NCBI RefSeq assembly: GCF_050632385.1
Contig: NZ_CP192599.1
Coordinates: 124,001-188,000, forward strand
Direction of reading: 5' to 3'
Length of the DNA stretch: 64,000 bases
Source: Humitalea sp050632385
GTDB taxonomy: Bacteria > Pseudomonadota > Alphaproteobacteria > Acetobacterales > Acetobacteraceae
Part shown: one piece after another, positions 1 to 7,144 of the stretch
Layout of the letters: every line of letters starts with the position of its first letter
Numbering within the stretch: position 1 is the stretch's first letter
Notes under the pieces: generated by a model
The model's database searches: none
What the model saw: the letters and a program-made list of their open reading frames with translations, nothing else
Told to the model about the DNA's origin: nothing
Position numbers and translations under genes: made by a program

Positions 1-1351
1 GTTCCAGCCGCAGCGACCCGAAGCGTTCCACGGTGACGTAGACGGCGCCATCCAACTCTGCCACCGCGCGGAATGCGCCGGCGGTGTCCTGGCGTGTCCA
101 GGCCGTCACCTGTTCGGTGCGGAACAACGTCAGCGTCGCCATGCTGCCATCCAGCATGACGATGTGCAGCAGTCGCGTGGTCTGGTCGTAGGCCATCGAC
201 ATTGGCGTCGCGACCAGGTGTTTCGCGACCAGCGCCAGATCGTTCGCCTGATACGCCTGCTGCACGTCGGTATAGGCGAATTCATGCACCGCGCGATTGC
301 TGCGGGCGACGAAGACGGTGCTGCCATCGACATCCACCGGCGGCACGATGCGATCGATCGGGCTGCCCATGCGGGTCTGCCGGGTCAATTGCATCGATGA
401 TGGCGTCAGCGGATCGCCACTGACCATCCATTCGGCGCCGGAGGTGAAGACCTGGAGATGCCGACCGCTGAACACGCCACGGATCGCATTGACCTGGTCC
501 GACAGCAGCGAGAATTCGATCCCCTGGTCATCGAGGCCGTTGCCGAGGTCGAAGTCAGTCAGATCCCCCGACCGCGACAGCCACAGCCGGTTCGGCAGGT
601 CGCGCGATCCGCCAAGCACCAGGCGGTCCTGGTGGAAGCAGGCGGTGGTGGGCCAGCCATGCGCAGCACTGAAGGCGCTTTCATGCCAGTCCGTCGTGGC
701 CGCGCTGTCCGTCAGCGTGTCCTGCACCGTCGCCGTAACCAGTACGGGATTTGTATAACCCGTGATGACCATCTGCTTGCCCGCCATCCGCAGCAGCGCA
801 CCGACATGCTCCGGCCGAAACACGGCGGCCGATGCGGTGACCGTCACCGAGCCTGACGTGCCATCGGTCGAAATCTCGATATCGGTCGGCGCGAACCGGG
901 CCCATGGCAGGCGGCTGAAGCCGAAGCCCTGCACCGTCCAGGCCGTATGCCCGCTGCGCGTGATGCGCTGCGGCGGCATGTCGGGATGCAGCAGGATTAG
1001 CGTGTCGGCATTCTGCGTGAAGGCAAGCTGCGGCAGCATCGCCTCTGTCCAGGGGCCGGTGACGCTGGCGACCTCGGCATCATTCAGGAAGACCTGCATG
1101 CGCGATGCGGTCAGCACCAGCAGATAGGTCTGCTCGGTGTTGAATTCGAAGGCGATGAGCCGCGCCGCACCAGGCAGGATCGCGACATGCCGCAGCCCCG
1201 CCCGGCGCGCGACGCCACCCGTGGCCTGGATCACCACATTCCGCAGCCGCCGCGCGCCGTTTTCATACGCGCGCAGATCGCCACGGCCGAGCAGTTCCGG
1301 CGCCAGCTCGCCCGCCGTGAAACTGGATTTGATGCGCTTGAAACTAGGCAT
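1..1351 (-). CDS. Podovirus-type tail tubular protein B-like (nozzle), partial
   Basis: The reading frame opens at ATG 1351 and stays open to the left edge, so the C-terminus lies outside the window (450 codons visible). The N-terminus reads MPSFKRIKSSFTAGELAPEL, followed by a conserved stretch with GRGDL and RNVVIQATGGVARRAG. This is the signature start of the large podoviral tail protein that follows the tail tubular A gene, equivalent in position to T7 gp12, which builds the distal tail tube. It starts 3 bases after the stop of the tail adaptor gene (1355-1924), so the two are probably translated together. The product is expected in the virion tail. The family call rests on the N-terminal pattern and synteny with T7; I cannot see the C-terminus. 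Confidence 0.75.
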   Translation of the reverse strand, partial: MPSFKRIKSSFTAGELAPELLGRGDLRAYENGARRLRNVVIQATGGVARRAGLRHVAILPGAARLIAFEFNTEQTYLLVLTASRMQVFLNDAEVASVTGPWTEAMLPQLAFTQNADTLILLHPDMPPQRITRSGHTAWTVQGFGFSRLPWARFAPTDIEISTDGTSGSVTVTASAAVFRPEHVGALLRMAGKQMVITGYTNPVLVTATVQDTLTDSAATTDWHESAFSAAHGWPTTACFHQDRLVLGGSRDLPNRLWLSRSGDLTDFDLGNGLDDQGIEFSLLSDQVNAIRGVFSGRHLQVFTSGAEWMVSGDPLTPSSMQLTRQTRMGSPIDRIVPPVDVDGSTVFVARSNRAVHEFAYTDVQQAYQANDLALVAKHLVATPMSMAYDQTTRLLHIVMLDGSMATLTLFRTEQVTAWTRQDTAGAFRAVAELDGAVYVTVERFGSLRLE

Positions 1352-1354
1352 GGC

Positions 1355-1924
1355 TCAGCCCCGCGCCATGATCAGCGGGAAGCCTTCCAGCGCCTTGGTC
1401 GTCGCCTGCTGGCTATCGGCCAGCCGGGCTGCGCGCAGCGACTGTTCGGCCAAGCGATACAACGCCTCGGCACGCCCGGTCGATTCGGTCAGCGGCAGGC
1501 AGAATTCAGCGGCGAGCCGCGCCACCAGCGCTTCGGTGAAGAAGGGCGGGAAATCCGTCTCCTCCGGCCGAAAGACGTAGGTCAGCGTCACCGTCTCGGC
1601 ATCGGCGTGCAGCCGATTTTCGTGGATACGATAGGAGATTCCGCGCCCCGCACCACCGCTGCCAGCCGACAGCGCGCGCAAGAACCCTGCGGGCAGTTGA
1701 AATGCATGCGCGTAGTCGGCGACAGGCGTCGCGGCCAAACGCGGCAGCGTCACCTGGCCCGAGGCAAATGACCACGGGTGGGCCGACAGCATGGCGTCAC
1801 GCACATGGGGGTAGAGGTTGGCCGCGATCTCCGCCTCGGCGGTGCCTTCCTCCAGGCTGGCGACGGGCGCTGCGCCGAGCTTCAACAGCGCGCGCGAACA
1901 GAGGACGAGCGCAGAAAGCGCCAT
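1355..1924 (-). CDS. Podovirus-type tail tubular protein A-like head-tail adaptor
   Basis: 189-residue protein starting at ATG 1924 behind AGGAGA (read on the minus strand). The N-terminal half is helical (MALSALVLCSRALLKLGA, then a NLYPHVRDAMLSAHPWSFA stretch). This matches the podoviral adaptor family (T7 gp11/tail tubular A, about 190-200 residues), where the conserved pattern is an Ala/Leu-rich start followed by ...R...L..HPW.FA. The central part has FQLPAGFLRAL and the C-terminal helix carries EALVARLAAEF. It would form the ring joining the portal to the tail nozzle. It lies between the capsid gene and the tail tubular B-like gene, the same place as in T7. Fold-level call from motif and position. 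Confidence 0.75.
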   Translation of the reverse strand: MALSALVLCSRALLKLGAAPVASLEEGTAEAEIAANLYPHVRDAMLSAHPWSFASGQVTLPRLAATPVADYAHAFQLPAGFLRALSAGSGGAGRGISYRIHENRLHADAETVTLTYVFRPEETDFPPFFTEALVARLAAEFCLPLTESTGRAEALYRLAEQSLRAARLADSQQATTKALEGFPLIMARG

Positions 1925-1953
1925 GTCGTTGTCTCCTGGGATGGGGGGCACAA

Positions 1954-1980
1954 TCCCCCGGGTGCGACGCACCCGGGGGA
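1954..1980 (-). promoter_or_regulatory. Strong stem-loop between capsid and tail genes
   Basis: An 11-bp perfect inverted repeat (TCCCCCGGGTG / CACCCGGGGGA) with a 5-base loop lies in the 70-base gap between the major capsid and tail adaptor genes. There is no T-run after it on the minus strand, so it is more likely a partial terminator or an mRNA-processing or stabilising hairpin than a full intrinsic terminator. T7 has a terminator just after its capsid gene, which raises capsid over tail expression; the analogous position here is suggestive. Confidence 0.6.
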
Positions 1981-1994
1981 GGCGGCAGAAGCGA

Positions 1995-2822
1995 CTATTC
2001 CGCGGCGCGCATCCGCACGACGCCAGCGCCGTCGATCAACACCGCGCCCTGGCTCATCATGTTCAGGATGAAGTGCGCGGCATGGTCGCCGTGCCAGGAC
2101 ACATCGGTCACCACATCCTGCGCCGAGGCATGGCCCACCGCGGTCTTGTGGAAGAAGTAGCAGAACCGCAGCGCGCCGCTCTTGGTCAGGCCCGAATGCG
2201 GCATCCACATCGCGCCCAGCCAGGACTTGGCCTGCGCGCCCTTCCACGGCAGATCGGCGTCGCCGATATAGCGGCTGTCGGCGAATTCCTGGATCTGCAG
2301 CAACTGGCTCCACTGCTTCCAGCCGACCACGGCATAGCGCTGGCCGTCATCCGGCACATCGGCGGCACCCAGGGTTTCGAAGGCGAGCAGCACCTTCTCC
2401 TTGGTCAGGCCATCGGCGTCGGTGGTGCCGGGGGCGGTGCCGACCGCTTCGGCCGTCGCCGTGTCCAGGGCGGCGATGATCAGCTCATCGGTCTTGCGAC
2501 CCAGCGCATAGGCGCCGGCATTGGCGACGACCTGGCGCTCCTCCATGTTGGTCTTGATCTCGTCCAGCCGGTCCACCCATTCGCCGGCGTAGTAGTCCTG
2601 CAGGAAGCATTCGGCGTTCGAGTATTGCAGGTTCATCACCGGTACGACGCCGTTGCGCGCCTTGGCGGCGGCGGTGCCGCGGCCGACTTTCGGGAAGACG
2701 GTGCTGGCGCCCTTCACGTCGCTCTTGCTGCGCACGGTCTGGCGCAGCTTGCTGCCCTGGCGCTGGTAGGCATCCTTCACTTCGGATTCGAACTGCTTTG
2801 CGAAGGCGAGGTCGATGGTCAT
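1995..2822 (-). CDS. Podovirus-type major capsid protein
   Basis: 275 residues from ATG 2822 with GGAGA upstream on the minus strand. The start MTIDLAFAKQFESEVKDAYQ, the segment with QTVRSKSDVKGASTVFPKVG, and the later NMEERQVVANAGAYALGRKT pattern are typical of capsid proteins of alphaproteobacterial T7-like podoviruses and related prophages. The family usually has about 280-340 residues, so this is short but plausibly intact. It sits directly after the scaffold gene and before the tail adaptor, in T7 order 9-10-11. A 140-base gap with a small GC hairpin separates it from the scaffold gene, so it may have its own transcript level. It would form the procapsid shell together with the 2963-3703 product. 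Confidence 0.8.
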   Translation of the reverse strand: MTIDLAFAKQFESEVKDAYQRQGSKLRQTVRSKSDVKGASTVFPKVGRGTAAAKARNGVVPVMNLQYSNAECFLQDYYAGEWVDRLDEIKTNMEERQVVANAGAYALGRKTDELIIAALDTATAEAVGTAPGTTDADGLTKEKVLLAFETLGAADVPDDGQRYAVVGWKQWSQLLQIQEFADSRYIGDADLPWKGAQAKSWLGAMWMPHSGLTKSGALRFCYFFHKTAVGHASAQDVVTDVSWHGDHAAHFILNMMSQGAVLIDGAGVVRMRAAE

Positions 2823-2962
2823 GCGAAAAGTCTCCGGCAGGCGGATTGCGGGGAGGGGATTCGCGTCATCGGCGGTTGGGCCAGGCAGGCGCCGCCGAAC
2901 GCGTGCGTCCGCACGCCCGGCCGCCGTCATGGCGACCAGGTTTTGTGCGGACGGAAGTGGGG

Positions 2963-3703
2963 TCAGCCGCCGACGAGGCGGCGGAAACCTTCGGTGACGC
3001 GGTTCACGAATTCCGGCTCCCGCTTCTGCCAGTAGCGCGGGTCGCGCATCATCTGGCGCAGGCCGGTTTCATCCATCGCCTGGGGTGCATCCGCCTGGCG
3101 CCCGATCATGGGTTCCTTGCGGTCCATCATGCCCGACAGCGCGATCACGCCCTCGGACGTGCCGGCCATCGCGTCGAACACCGCCGGCGGCAGGTTGGCG
3201 CGGCCCCAGGCGGCGAGTTGCCGGGCGATGGCGCGGTAGCGATCCTCACCACCGAAATGCGCGATCAGCCGGTCGCGCTGGCGGTCGGCCTCGTATTGCG
3301 CGGCGGCCTCGGCGATCACCGGCAGCAGACGTTCCGCCGCCAGGTCGTAGACCAGTTGCGCCTGCGACGGCGTGAACCCCGCGGCGTGCAGTCGCGCATT
3401 GATTGCGGGATCGGGCGCGCATTGTTCGCAGGGGGCTGCGATCTCGTAGCCCTCCGGCGCTTCGGGAATGCCCATCGCGGCGCGGAAGCGCGCGATCTCC
3501 TCCGGTGCCGCATCATCGGCCGGCGGCGCGAAACGCTGCGACAGGCGGCGTTCCAACTCCAGGTAGGATTTCAGCAGCGCGTCGATGCGCACCGCCCCGG
3601 TCACCGGGTCCTTGAACTTGGCCGGGATCTGGCTGCCGGTCGAAACCGCGTCGCTCATGACGACGGGCGTTTCGAGTTCGGCGGTGATCAGGTTCTCGCT
3701 CAT
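2963..3703 (-). CDS. Phage scaffold / capsid assembly protein-like
   Basis: 246 residues, acidic and largely helical. Features are KFKDPVTGAVRIDALLKSYL near residue 30-48, a LELERRLSQRF segment, a PEAPEGYEI motif near residue 80-88, and a basic C-terminus with PRYWQKREPEFVNRVTEGF. The D.vTG.vRvDALLKSYLELE pattern and the E.PEGYE motif are typical of scaffold-like proteins found between portal and capsid genes in alphaproteobacterial podoviruses. The basic C-terminal helix would bind the capsid protein during assembly, as in other scaffolds (family knowledge). The ATG at 3703 overlaps the portal stop by 4 bases (ATGA), indicating coupled translation with the portal. Confidence 0.65.
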   Translation of the reverse strand: MSENLITAELETPVVMSDAVSTGSQIPAKFKDPVTGAVRIDALLKSYLELERRLSQRFAPPADDAAPEEIARFRAAMGIPEAPEGYEIAAPCEQCAPDPAINARLHAAGFTPSQAQLVYDLAAERLLPVIAEAAAQYEADRQRDRLIAHFGGEDRYRAIARQLAAWGRANLPPAVFDAMAGTSEGVIALSGMMDRKEPMIGRQADAPQAMDETGLRQMMRDPRYWQKREPEFVNRVTEGFRRLVGG

Positions 3704-5121
3704 GCGGAAGGGCTCTCCGAAAGGGGTGTCAGGATGGAGTCCGGCACATCCAGCGTGCGGGCCAGGAAACGCGCGGCGGCGGCGGCATCGATCTGCGCCA
3801 GGCCGGCGGGCCCGAGTGCCGCCGCCGATTGCAGGAACAGCGCGGTATTGGCGGCATCGGCCCGCGCCTGCAGCCGCGCGAGCGGGCTGCGATAGGCGAG
3901 CCGCACCTCCTGCCCATCCAACAGGATGGGCGGCACCTCACCGCGCCGGCGCAGCACGCCGAGCGACCGCACCACCAGCGGCGACAGCAATTCGTGCTGC
4001 AGCCGCCCGTAGCAGGCACCCAAGGTGCGGGCGGTTTCGGCGCTGCGTTCCAGCACCTCGGTCGCGGTGCGGTCCTGGCCGGGTTTCGGGCTCAGCCGGT
4101 CCGCCAGCAAAGCGGTGCGGATGCGAGATCGCAAATCGTCAAGAACGAGGTTGGAGACATCGAAGTTGCCCGGCGCCGCCAGCGGCGTCAGCCCCGCCGA
4201 ACCTGGCGCCTTGGGGATGATCGCCCCGGGTACCAGCCGCACCGTCGCTGGATTCAACACCCCATCGTCATCGGCCTGCCAGATGCCGGTCGCGGCGATG
4301 GAGGCGTTCTTCAGGATCAGTTCGACAACCTTGTTGGCAGTGCGGATATCCGGCAGCGCCTTCATCACCGGGCCGCGGCCGTAGGTCTCGCCCGGCGCCA
4401 CCAGCCAGCGGAAGGCGATGAAGGGGGATTCAGCGAATTCCCCATCGGCCAGCAGCAATGGTGCCTGGCCCGGAATGGCCAGGACGGCGGCGAAGCGGAA
4501 GGCGCCACGGCCATCTGGCCAGACGGCTTCCAGTACCGGCAGGCGCGGCGGTTCGCCCTTGCTCTCTGTCAGCGCCTTGGGCAACACGGCCTTGGGAAAG
4601 CGTTGCCGGATCGCATCCGGCGTCAGCCCGGCGCTGCGATAGATCGTGTCCAGGCGCCCGGACCCACTGTCCTCCAGCACCGTTTCCGACAGCGGCACGG
4701 CGGTCAGCCGCAGGGCGGACAATTCGCCGGGCGGCGCTTCCTCGACCAGCAGCACACCCGTGCCGCAAACGACCAGATCCAGGAACGCCTGGTGCATGGC
4801 CAACGACAGCCCGCCGCGATCCAGATGCCCCGCCAGGGTTTCCGACGCGTCTTCCAACAACTCCGACAGCCCAGGCGTATCGGCCATGCCGCGCGTCGGC
4901 TGCAGCCCGAACCAGCGCGACCAGGGTGGCGTCAGCTCAGCCAGAAGCGATGCGGCCAGTTGTTCGGCGGCATCGGCGGCGGTGCCGTCGAACAGCGCCG
5001 GCCCGCCCTGGCCGGGCGTGCGCGCCAGGACGTGGTCGCGGCAATCCTGCCAGGTCGCCTCCCACGGGCGGCGCCGGTCGAGCGCCGCCTGGTGGCGCAG
5101 CAGAAGGGTTTCCGGGGTCAT
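3700..5121 (-). CDS. Podovirus-type portal (head-tail connector) protein
   Basis: 473 residues from ATG 5121. The N-terminus MTPETLLLRHQAALDRRRPW leads into ALFDGTAADAAEQLAASL and LLAELTPPWSRWFGL, the pattern of T7-type connector proteins (D.Ta..A...LAs.L...LtPP...WF.L). A central GRGPVMKALPDIRTANKV motif and KPGQDRTATEV also match that family. The length is close to T7 gp8 (536), somewhat shorter. The product forms the dodecameric portal through which DNA is packaged and ejected. It overlaps the scaffold gene by 4 bases and is preceded by a 72-residue phage gene. No frameshift or internal stop is visible, so the gene looks functional. Confidence 0.85.
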   Translation of the reverse strand: MTPETLLLRHQAALDRRRPWEATWQDCRDHVLARTPGQGGPALFDGTAADAAEQLAASLLAELTPPWSRWFGLQPTRGMADTPGLSELLEDASETLAGHLDRGGLSLAMHQAFLDLVVCGTGVLLVEEAPPGELSALRLTAVPLSETVLEDSGSGRLDTIYRSAGLTPDAIRQRFPKAVLPKALTESKGEPPRLPVLEAVWPDGRGAFRFAAVLAIPGQAPLLLADGEFAESPFIAFRWLVAPGETYGRGPVMKALPDIRTANKVVELILKNASIAATGIWQADDDGVLNPATVRLVPGAIIPKAPGSAGLTPLAAPGNFDVSNLVLDDLRSRIRTALLADRLSPKPGQDRTATEVLERSAETARTLGACYGRLQHELLSPLVVRSLGVLRRRGEVPPILLDGQEVRLAYRSPLARLQARADAANTALFLQSAAALGPAGLAQIDAAAAARFLARTLDVPDSILTPLSESPSA

Positions 5122-5125
5122 GGCG

Positions 5126-5344
5126 CTATTCCCCCAGAAGCGATTTGCGCGGCGCCACGGGCAGTGGGTCCAGGACCCCGCGGGCGGATGTGGCGATGGT
5201 GCCGGCCAGGCCATTGCGGGCGCGGGCCGTGCTGGCGGCACGGGCCTGCGTCGCCGCCTGGTCCGGCGGCGGTGCCGTGACGGGCGGCGGGGGCTCGGCC
5301 GCCGCGATGGCGACCGGCTTCGGGGCTTTGATGAGGCCACCCAT
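5126..5344 (-). CDS. Small phage-module protein (MGGL..PKP type)
   Basis: 72-residue protein from ATG 5344, ending 4 bases before the portal start. It begins MGGLIKAPKPVAIAAAEPPP and ends with GLAGTIATSARGVL and KSLLGE. Small proteins starting MGGL...PKP and ending in an RKSLLGE-like tail occur just upstream of portal genes in many alphaproteobacterial phages; the function is unknown to me. The middle is Pro/Ala-rich and probably disordered. It is the first gene after the regulatory region at 5474-5511 and probably begins the virion transcript. Confidence 0.65.
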   Translation of the reverse strand: MGGLIKAPKPVAIAAAEPPPPVTAPPPDQAATQARAASTARARNGLAGTIATSARGVLDPLPVAPRKSLLGE

Positions 5345-5473
5345 GCGGCTCGACGCTCCAGTTGGGGCGAAACGCCGCACGGCCCGGGGGATGGACCGTG
5401 CGGGTGATCGCGGAGGGGGGGGGAGTGGAGGAAGCCGCGGGGCGCAACTATCCCCTTGGCGAGAGGTGAAATA

Positions 5474-5511
5474 GCCTAGGTCGGCAAAATAGTCAAGGTT
5501 TTTTTCCTAGG
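5474..5511. promoter_or_regulatory. Paired CCTAGG sites with candidate virion-operon promoter
   Basis: Two CCTAGG palindromes start 31 bases apart (5475-5480 and 5506-5511). The first is embedded in GCCTAGGTCGGCAAAATAG, which matches the site at 35376-35392 except for three variable bases. On the minus strand TTGACT (5496-5491), a 17-base spacer and TATTTC (5473-5468) make a plausible promoter reading toward the virion genes, with CCTAGG inside its spacer. The pair lies at the very end of the 5476-5916 gene, so that gene's stop codon is part of the site. I infer binding by the neighbouring S24 repressor; the protein-site link is not shown by sequence alone. Confidence 0.55.
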
Positions 5512-5916
5512 GTTTTGATCATAGGAAATCAACCGCTTGAACAAGCCCTGCGGGGTCAGTGCAAAGGGCGCACCGGGACCAAGCAAAGCGCGGCAAACGC
5601 TGACGCAGGTCAGCGGCAGCAGCCCCGGCAGTGGCGTGGCGATGGCCTCGGCCGGGGTGAAAGGGCCCAGCACGACGAAGCCCGCACGGGTCCACAATGC
5701 CGGGAGATCGTAGTCGGCATCCACGCCAAGGCGCGTGATGTGCAGCCGCCCCGACAGCGGATCGACCACCGTCCAGCCATCGGCATCGCGCAGCCCGGCA
5801 AAGCAATGCCGGAAGCCTGGCGCCAGCAGGCGTTGCCATGCCTGGCTGGTGCCGCCGCCGAAGCCCAGGAAGACAGCGGGCTCCGGCAGGCGCCGATGTG
5901 AGGCGTGCTGTGTCAC
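5476..5916 (-). CDS. Unknown protein of the phage module (DNA-end-proximal gene 2)
   Basis: 146 residues, starting at GTG 5916, whose GTGA overlaps the stop of the preceding gene. It carries FLGFGGGTSQAWQRLLAPGF, then an RHCFAGL motif, WTVVDPLSGRL, and near the C-terminus LTCVSVCRALLG followed by FALTPQGLFKRL. Short proteins with an HCF..., W..vDPL and TCV...r.lLG...pf..TP..Ly arrangement recur in alphaproteobacterial phage clusters. The conserved Cys and His residues could suggest a papain-like fold, but that is speculation. Codons read through the CCTAGG site at the 3' end. I do not know its function. Confidence 0.55.
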   Translation of the reverse strand: MTQHASHRRLPEPAVFLGFGGGTSQAWQRLLAPGFRHCFAGLRDADGWTVVDPLSGRLHITRLGVDADYDLPALWTRAGFVVLGPFTPAEAIATPLPGLLPLTCVSVCRALLGPGAPFALTPQGLFKRLISYDQNPRKKTLTILPT

Positions 5917-6365
5917 CGACGATTCGGTCCGAAAGATGAGAGTGGAACACAAGGGTTTGCCTCTTCCGGGCGCGGGAAGATGCCGTCGCCGGCGACGATG
6001 CCCTTGACCCGCAGCGGCCAGTCCAGGCGCTGCATCGCTTCCTTCCACAACCGTGCATCGGCACGCTCCGGGGCGAAGCGTTCGTCGGGCACGCTGTGCT
6101 TTTCGCCCCAGGCCCGCATGACGCGGGCATGGGCCAGGTCGATGCGCCGCTGACGGTACAGGCGGTCGAGCACGACGATGACGTCATCCGGCTCGCAAGG
6201 GCGCAGCATCTCGCCGCGCCCGGCGCCCAGTTGCGCGCCATCGCGTCGCGCGGTCAGCGCCGCCATGGTCCAGAACCAGGCTTCTTCCGCCGAATGGAAG
6301 GGCACCGCCCGATCGAGCGAATGCAGGCGGCGGGTCGGTGCGGCGCGGGGGGCGGGGTTCGGCAT
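5913..6365 (-). CDS. Unknown conserved protein heading the phage module
   Basis: 150 residues using ATG 6365 (MPNPAPRAAPTRRLHSLDRA). An upstream in-frame ATG at 6434 would run through the CCTAGG operator region, so the shorter start is preferred. Visible features are RAVPFHSAEEAWFWTMAALT, an acidic CEPDDVIVVLDRLYRQRRI segment, and a C-terminal RLDWPLRVKGIV. The charged helical middle (RLYRQRRIDLAHARVMRAWG) could suit a regulator or a small packaging protein. It is translationally coupled to the next gene (GTGA) and divergent from the S24 repressor. I recognise it only as a gene that accompanies such modules; no function is assigned. Confidence 0.55.
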   Translation of the reverse strand: MPNPAPRAAPTRRLHSLDRAVPFHSAEEAWFWTMAALTARRDGAQLGAGRGEMLRPCEPDDVIVVLDRLYRQRRIDLAHARVMRAWGEKHSVPDERFAPERADARLWKEAMQRLDWPLRVKGIVAGDGIFPRPEEANPCVPLSSFGPNRR

Positions 6366-6422
6366 GGCGGGGGCTCCGGTGCGTCCCAGGGGGTTGGGAT
6401 GGCTGTTCTCTAAACACATAAT

Positions 6423-6482
6423 CCTAGGTGTCAAGGCATAAATAGGTCTATTATCTCCTTGTATTGGGGTTGTCAGCCTAGG
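6423..6482. promoter_or_regulatory. Operator region between phage module and S24 repressor
   Basis: The 128-base divergent region contains two CCTAGG palindromes (6423-6428 and 6477-6482), 54 bases apart or about five helical turns. Midway between them is a second dyad, AATAGGTCTATT (6441-6452). A consensus TTGACA lies on the minus strand at 6434-6429 next to the first CCTAGG, facing the virion genes. The region is AT-rich compared with the surrounding sequence. The arrangement resembles a lambda-type operator set shared by a repressor gene and the operon it controls. Binding is inferred. Confidence 0.6.
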
Positions 6483-6487
6483 ATAAT
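6459..6487 (+). promoter_or_regulatory. Candidate sigma-70 promoter of the S24 repressor, leaderless
   Basis: TTGTAT (6459-6464), a 17-base spacer and GATAAT (6482-6487) form a good promoter. The -10 box overlaps the second CCTAGG. The repressor ATG is at 6494, only 6 bases after the -10 box, so transcription would start at or next to the AUG and give a leaderless mRNA, as is known for lambda cI transcribed from pRM. No Shine-Dalgarno sequence is present. Binding at the CCTAGG would block this promoter, consistent with autoregulation. Confidence 0.5.
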
Positions 6488-6493
6488 GCGTCC

Positions 6494-7144
6494 ATGCGAC
6501 ACGAAGACGTTTGGCGCGCGCTTGATGCGCTCGCCGCCGAACATGGACTCAGTGCCTCGGGCCTCGCCCGGCGCGCCGGCCTCGACCCCACTGCCTTCAA
6601 CCCGTCCAAGCGAACGGGGCCGGATGGGCGCGCGCGCTGGCCATCGACCGAAAGCGTGGCGAAGGTGTTGAACGCCATCGGCGCGCCGCTGGAATCCTTC
6701 GCCTCCCTTGTTTCCGGCACCAGCAGCGGCGCGGGCGGCGGCCGTCGGGCGATGACCGGCCGGCGCATTCCGCTGATCGGCATGGCCCAGGCGGGCGGTG
6801 AGGGGTTTTTCGACGACGGCGGCTATCCCGTCGGCGGTTCGTGGGACGAGATCAGCGTGCCGGAAGTGCCCGACCCGCACGCCTATGCCCTCGAAATCCA
6901 CGGCGACAGCATGGAGCCCGTGTTCCGCGACGGTGACCTGGTGATCGTCTCGCCCGGCGCCCCCGTTCGCCGTGGCGATCGCGTCGTGGTCCGCACCCGG
7001 GAAGGTGAGGTCCTGGCCAAGGAACTGGTCCGCCAATCCGCCAAGCGGATCGAACTGGCCAGCCTGAATCCGGCGCATCCCAACTACAGTTTCGATCTCG
7101 CCGATGTCGCCTTCATCCACCGGATTGTGTGGGCGACGCAGTGA
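6494..7144 (+). CDS. CI/LexA-like S24-family transcriptional repressor
   Basis: 216 residues. The N-terminal helix-turn-helix spans about residues 3-70, with HGLSASGLARRAGLDPTAFN as the recognition region. The C-terminal S24 peptidase domain has all the autocleavage features: an Ala100-Gly101 bond in GMAQAGG, catalytic Ser139 in GDSMEP and Lys176 in LAKEL. Family knowledge: such repressors dimerise through the C-terminal domain and self-cleave when RecA is activated by DNA damage. It is transcribed divergently from the virion module across a set of CCTAGG operators, so it is the obvious candidate controller of that module, possibly also of the distant lysis-like genes at 32-35 kb. Its stop overlaps the next gene's GTG (GTGA). 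Confidence 0.9.
   Translation: MRHEDVWRALDALAAEHGLSASGLARRAGLDPTAFNPSKRTGPDGRARWPSTESVAKVLNAIGAPLESFASLVSGTSSGAGGGRRAMTGRRIPLIGMAQAGGEGFFDDGGYPVGGSWDEISVPEVPDPHAYALEIHGDSMEPVFRDGDLVIVSPGAPVRRGDRVVVRTREGEVLAKELVRQSAKRIELASLNPAHPNYSFDLADVAFIHRIVWATQ

Noticed and set aside
1..6365. Identification with the Rhodobacter capsulatus GTA
   Set aside because: RcGTA has siphovirus-type HK97 capsid, portal and tail genes; the genes here follow podoviral T7 order and sequence patterns.
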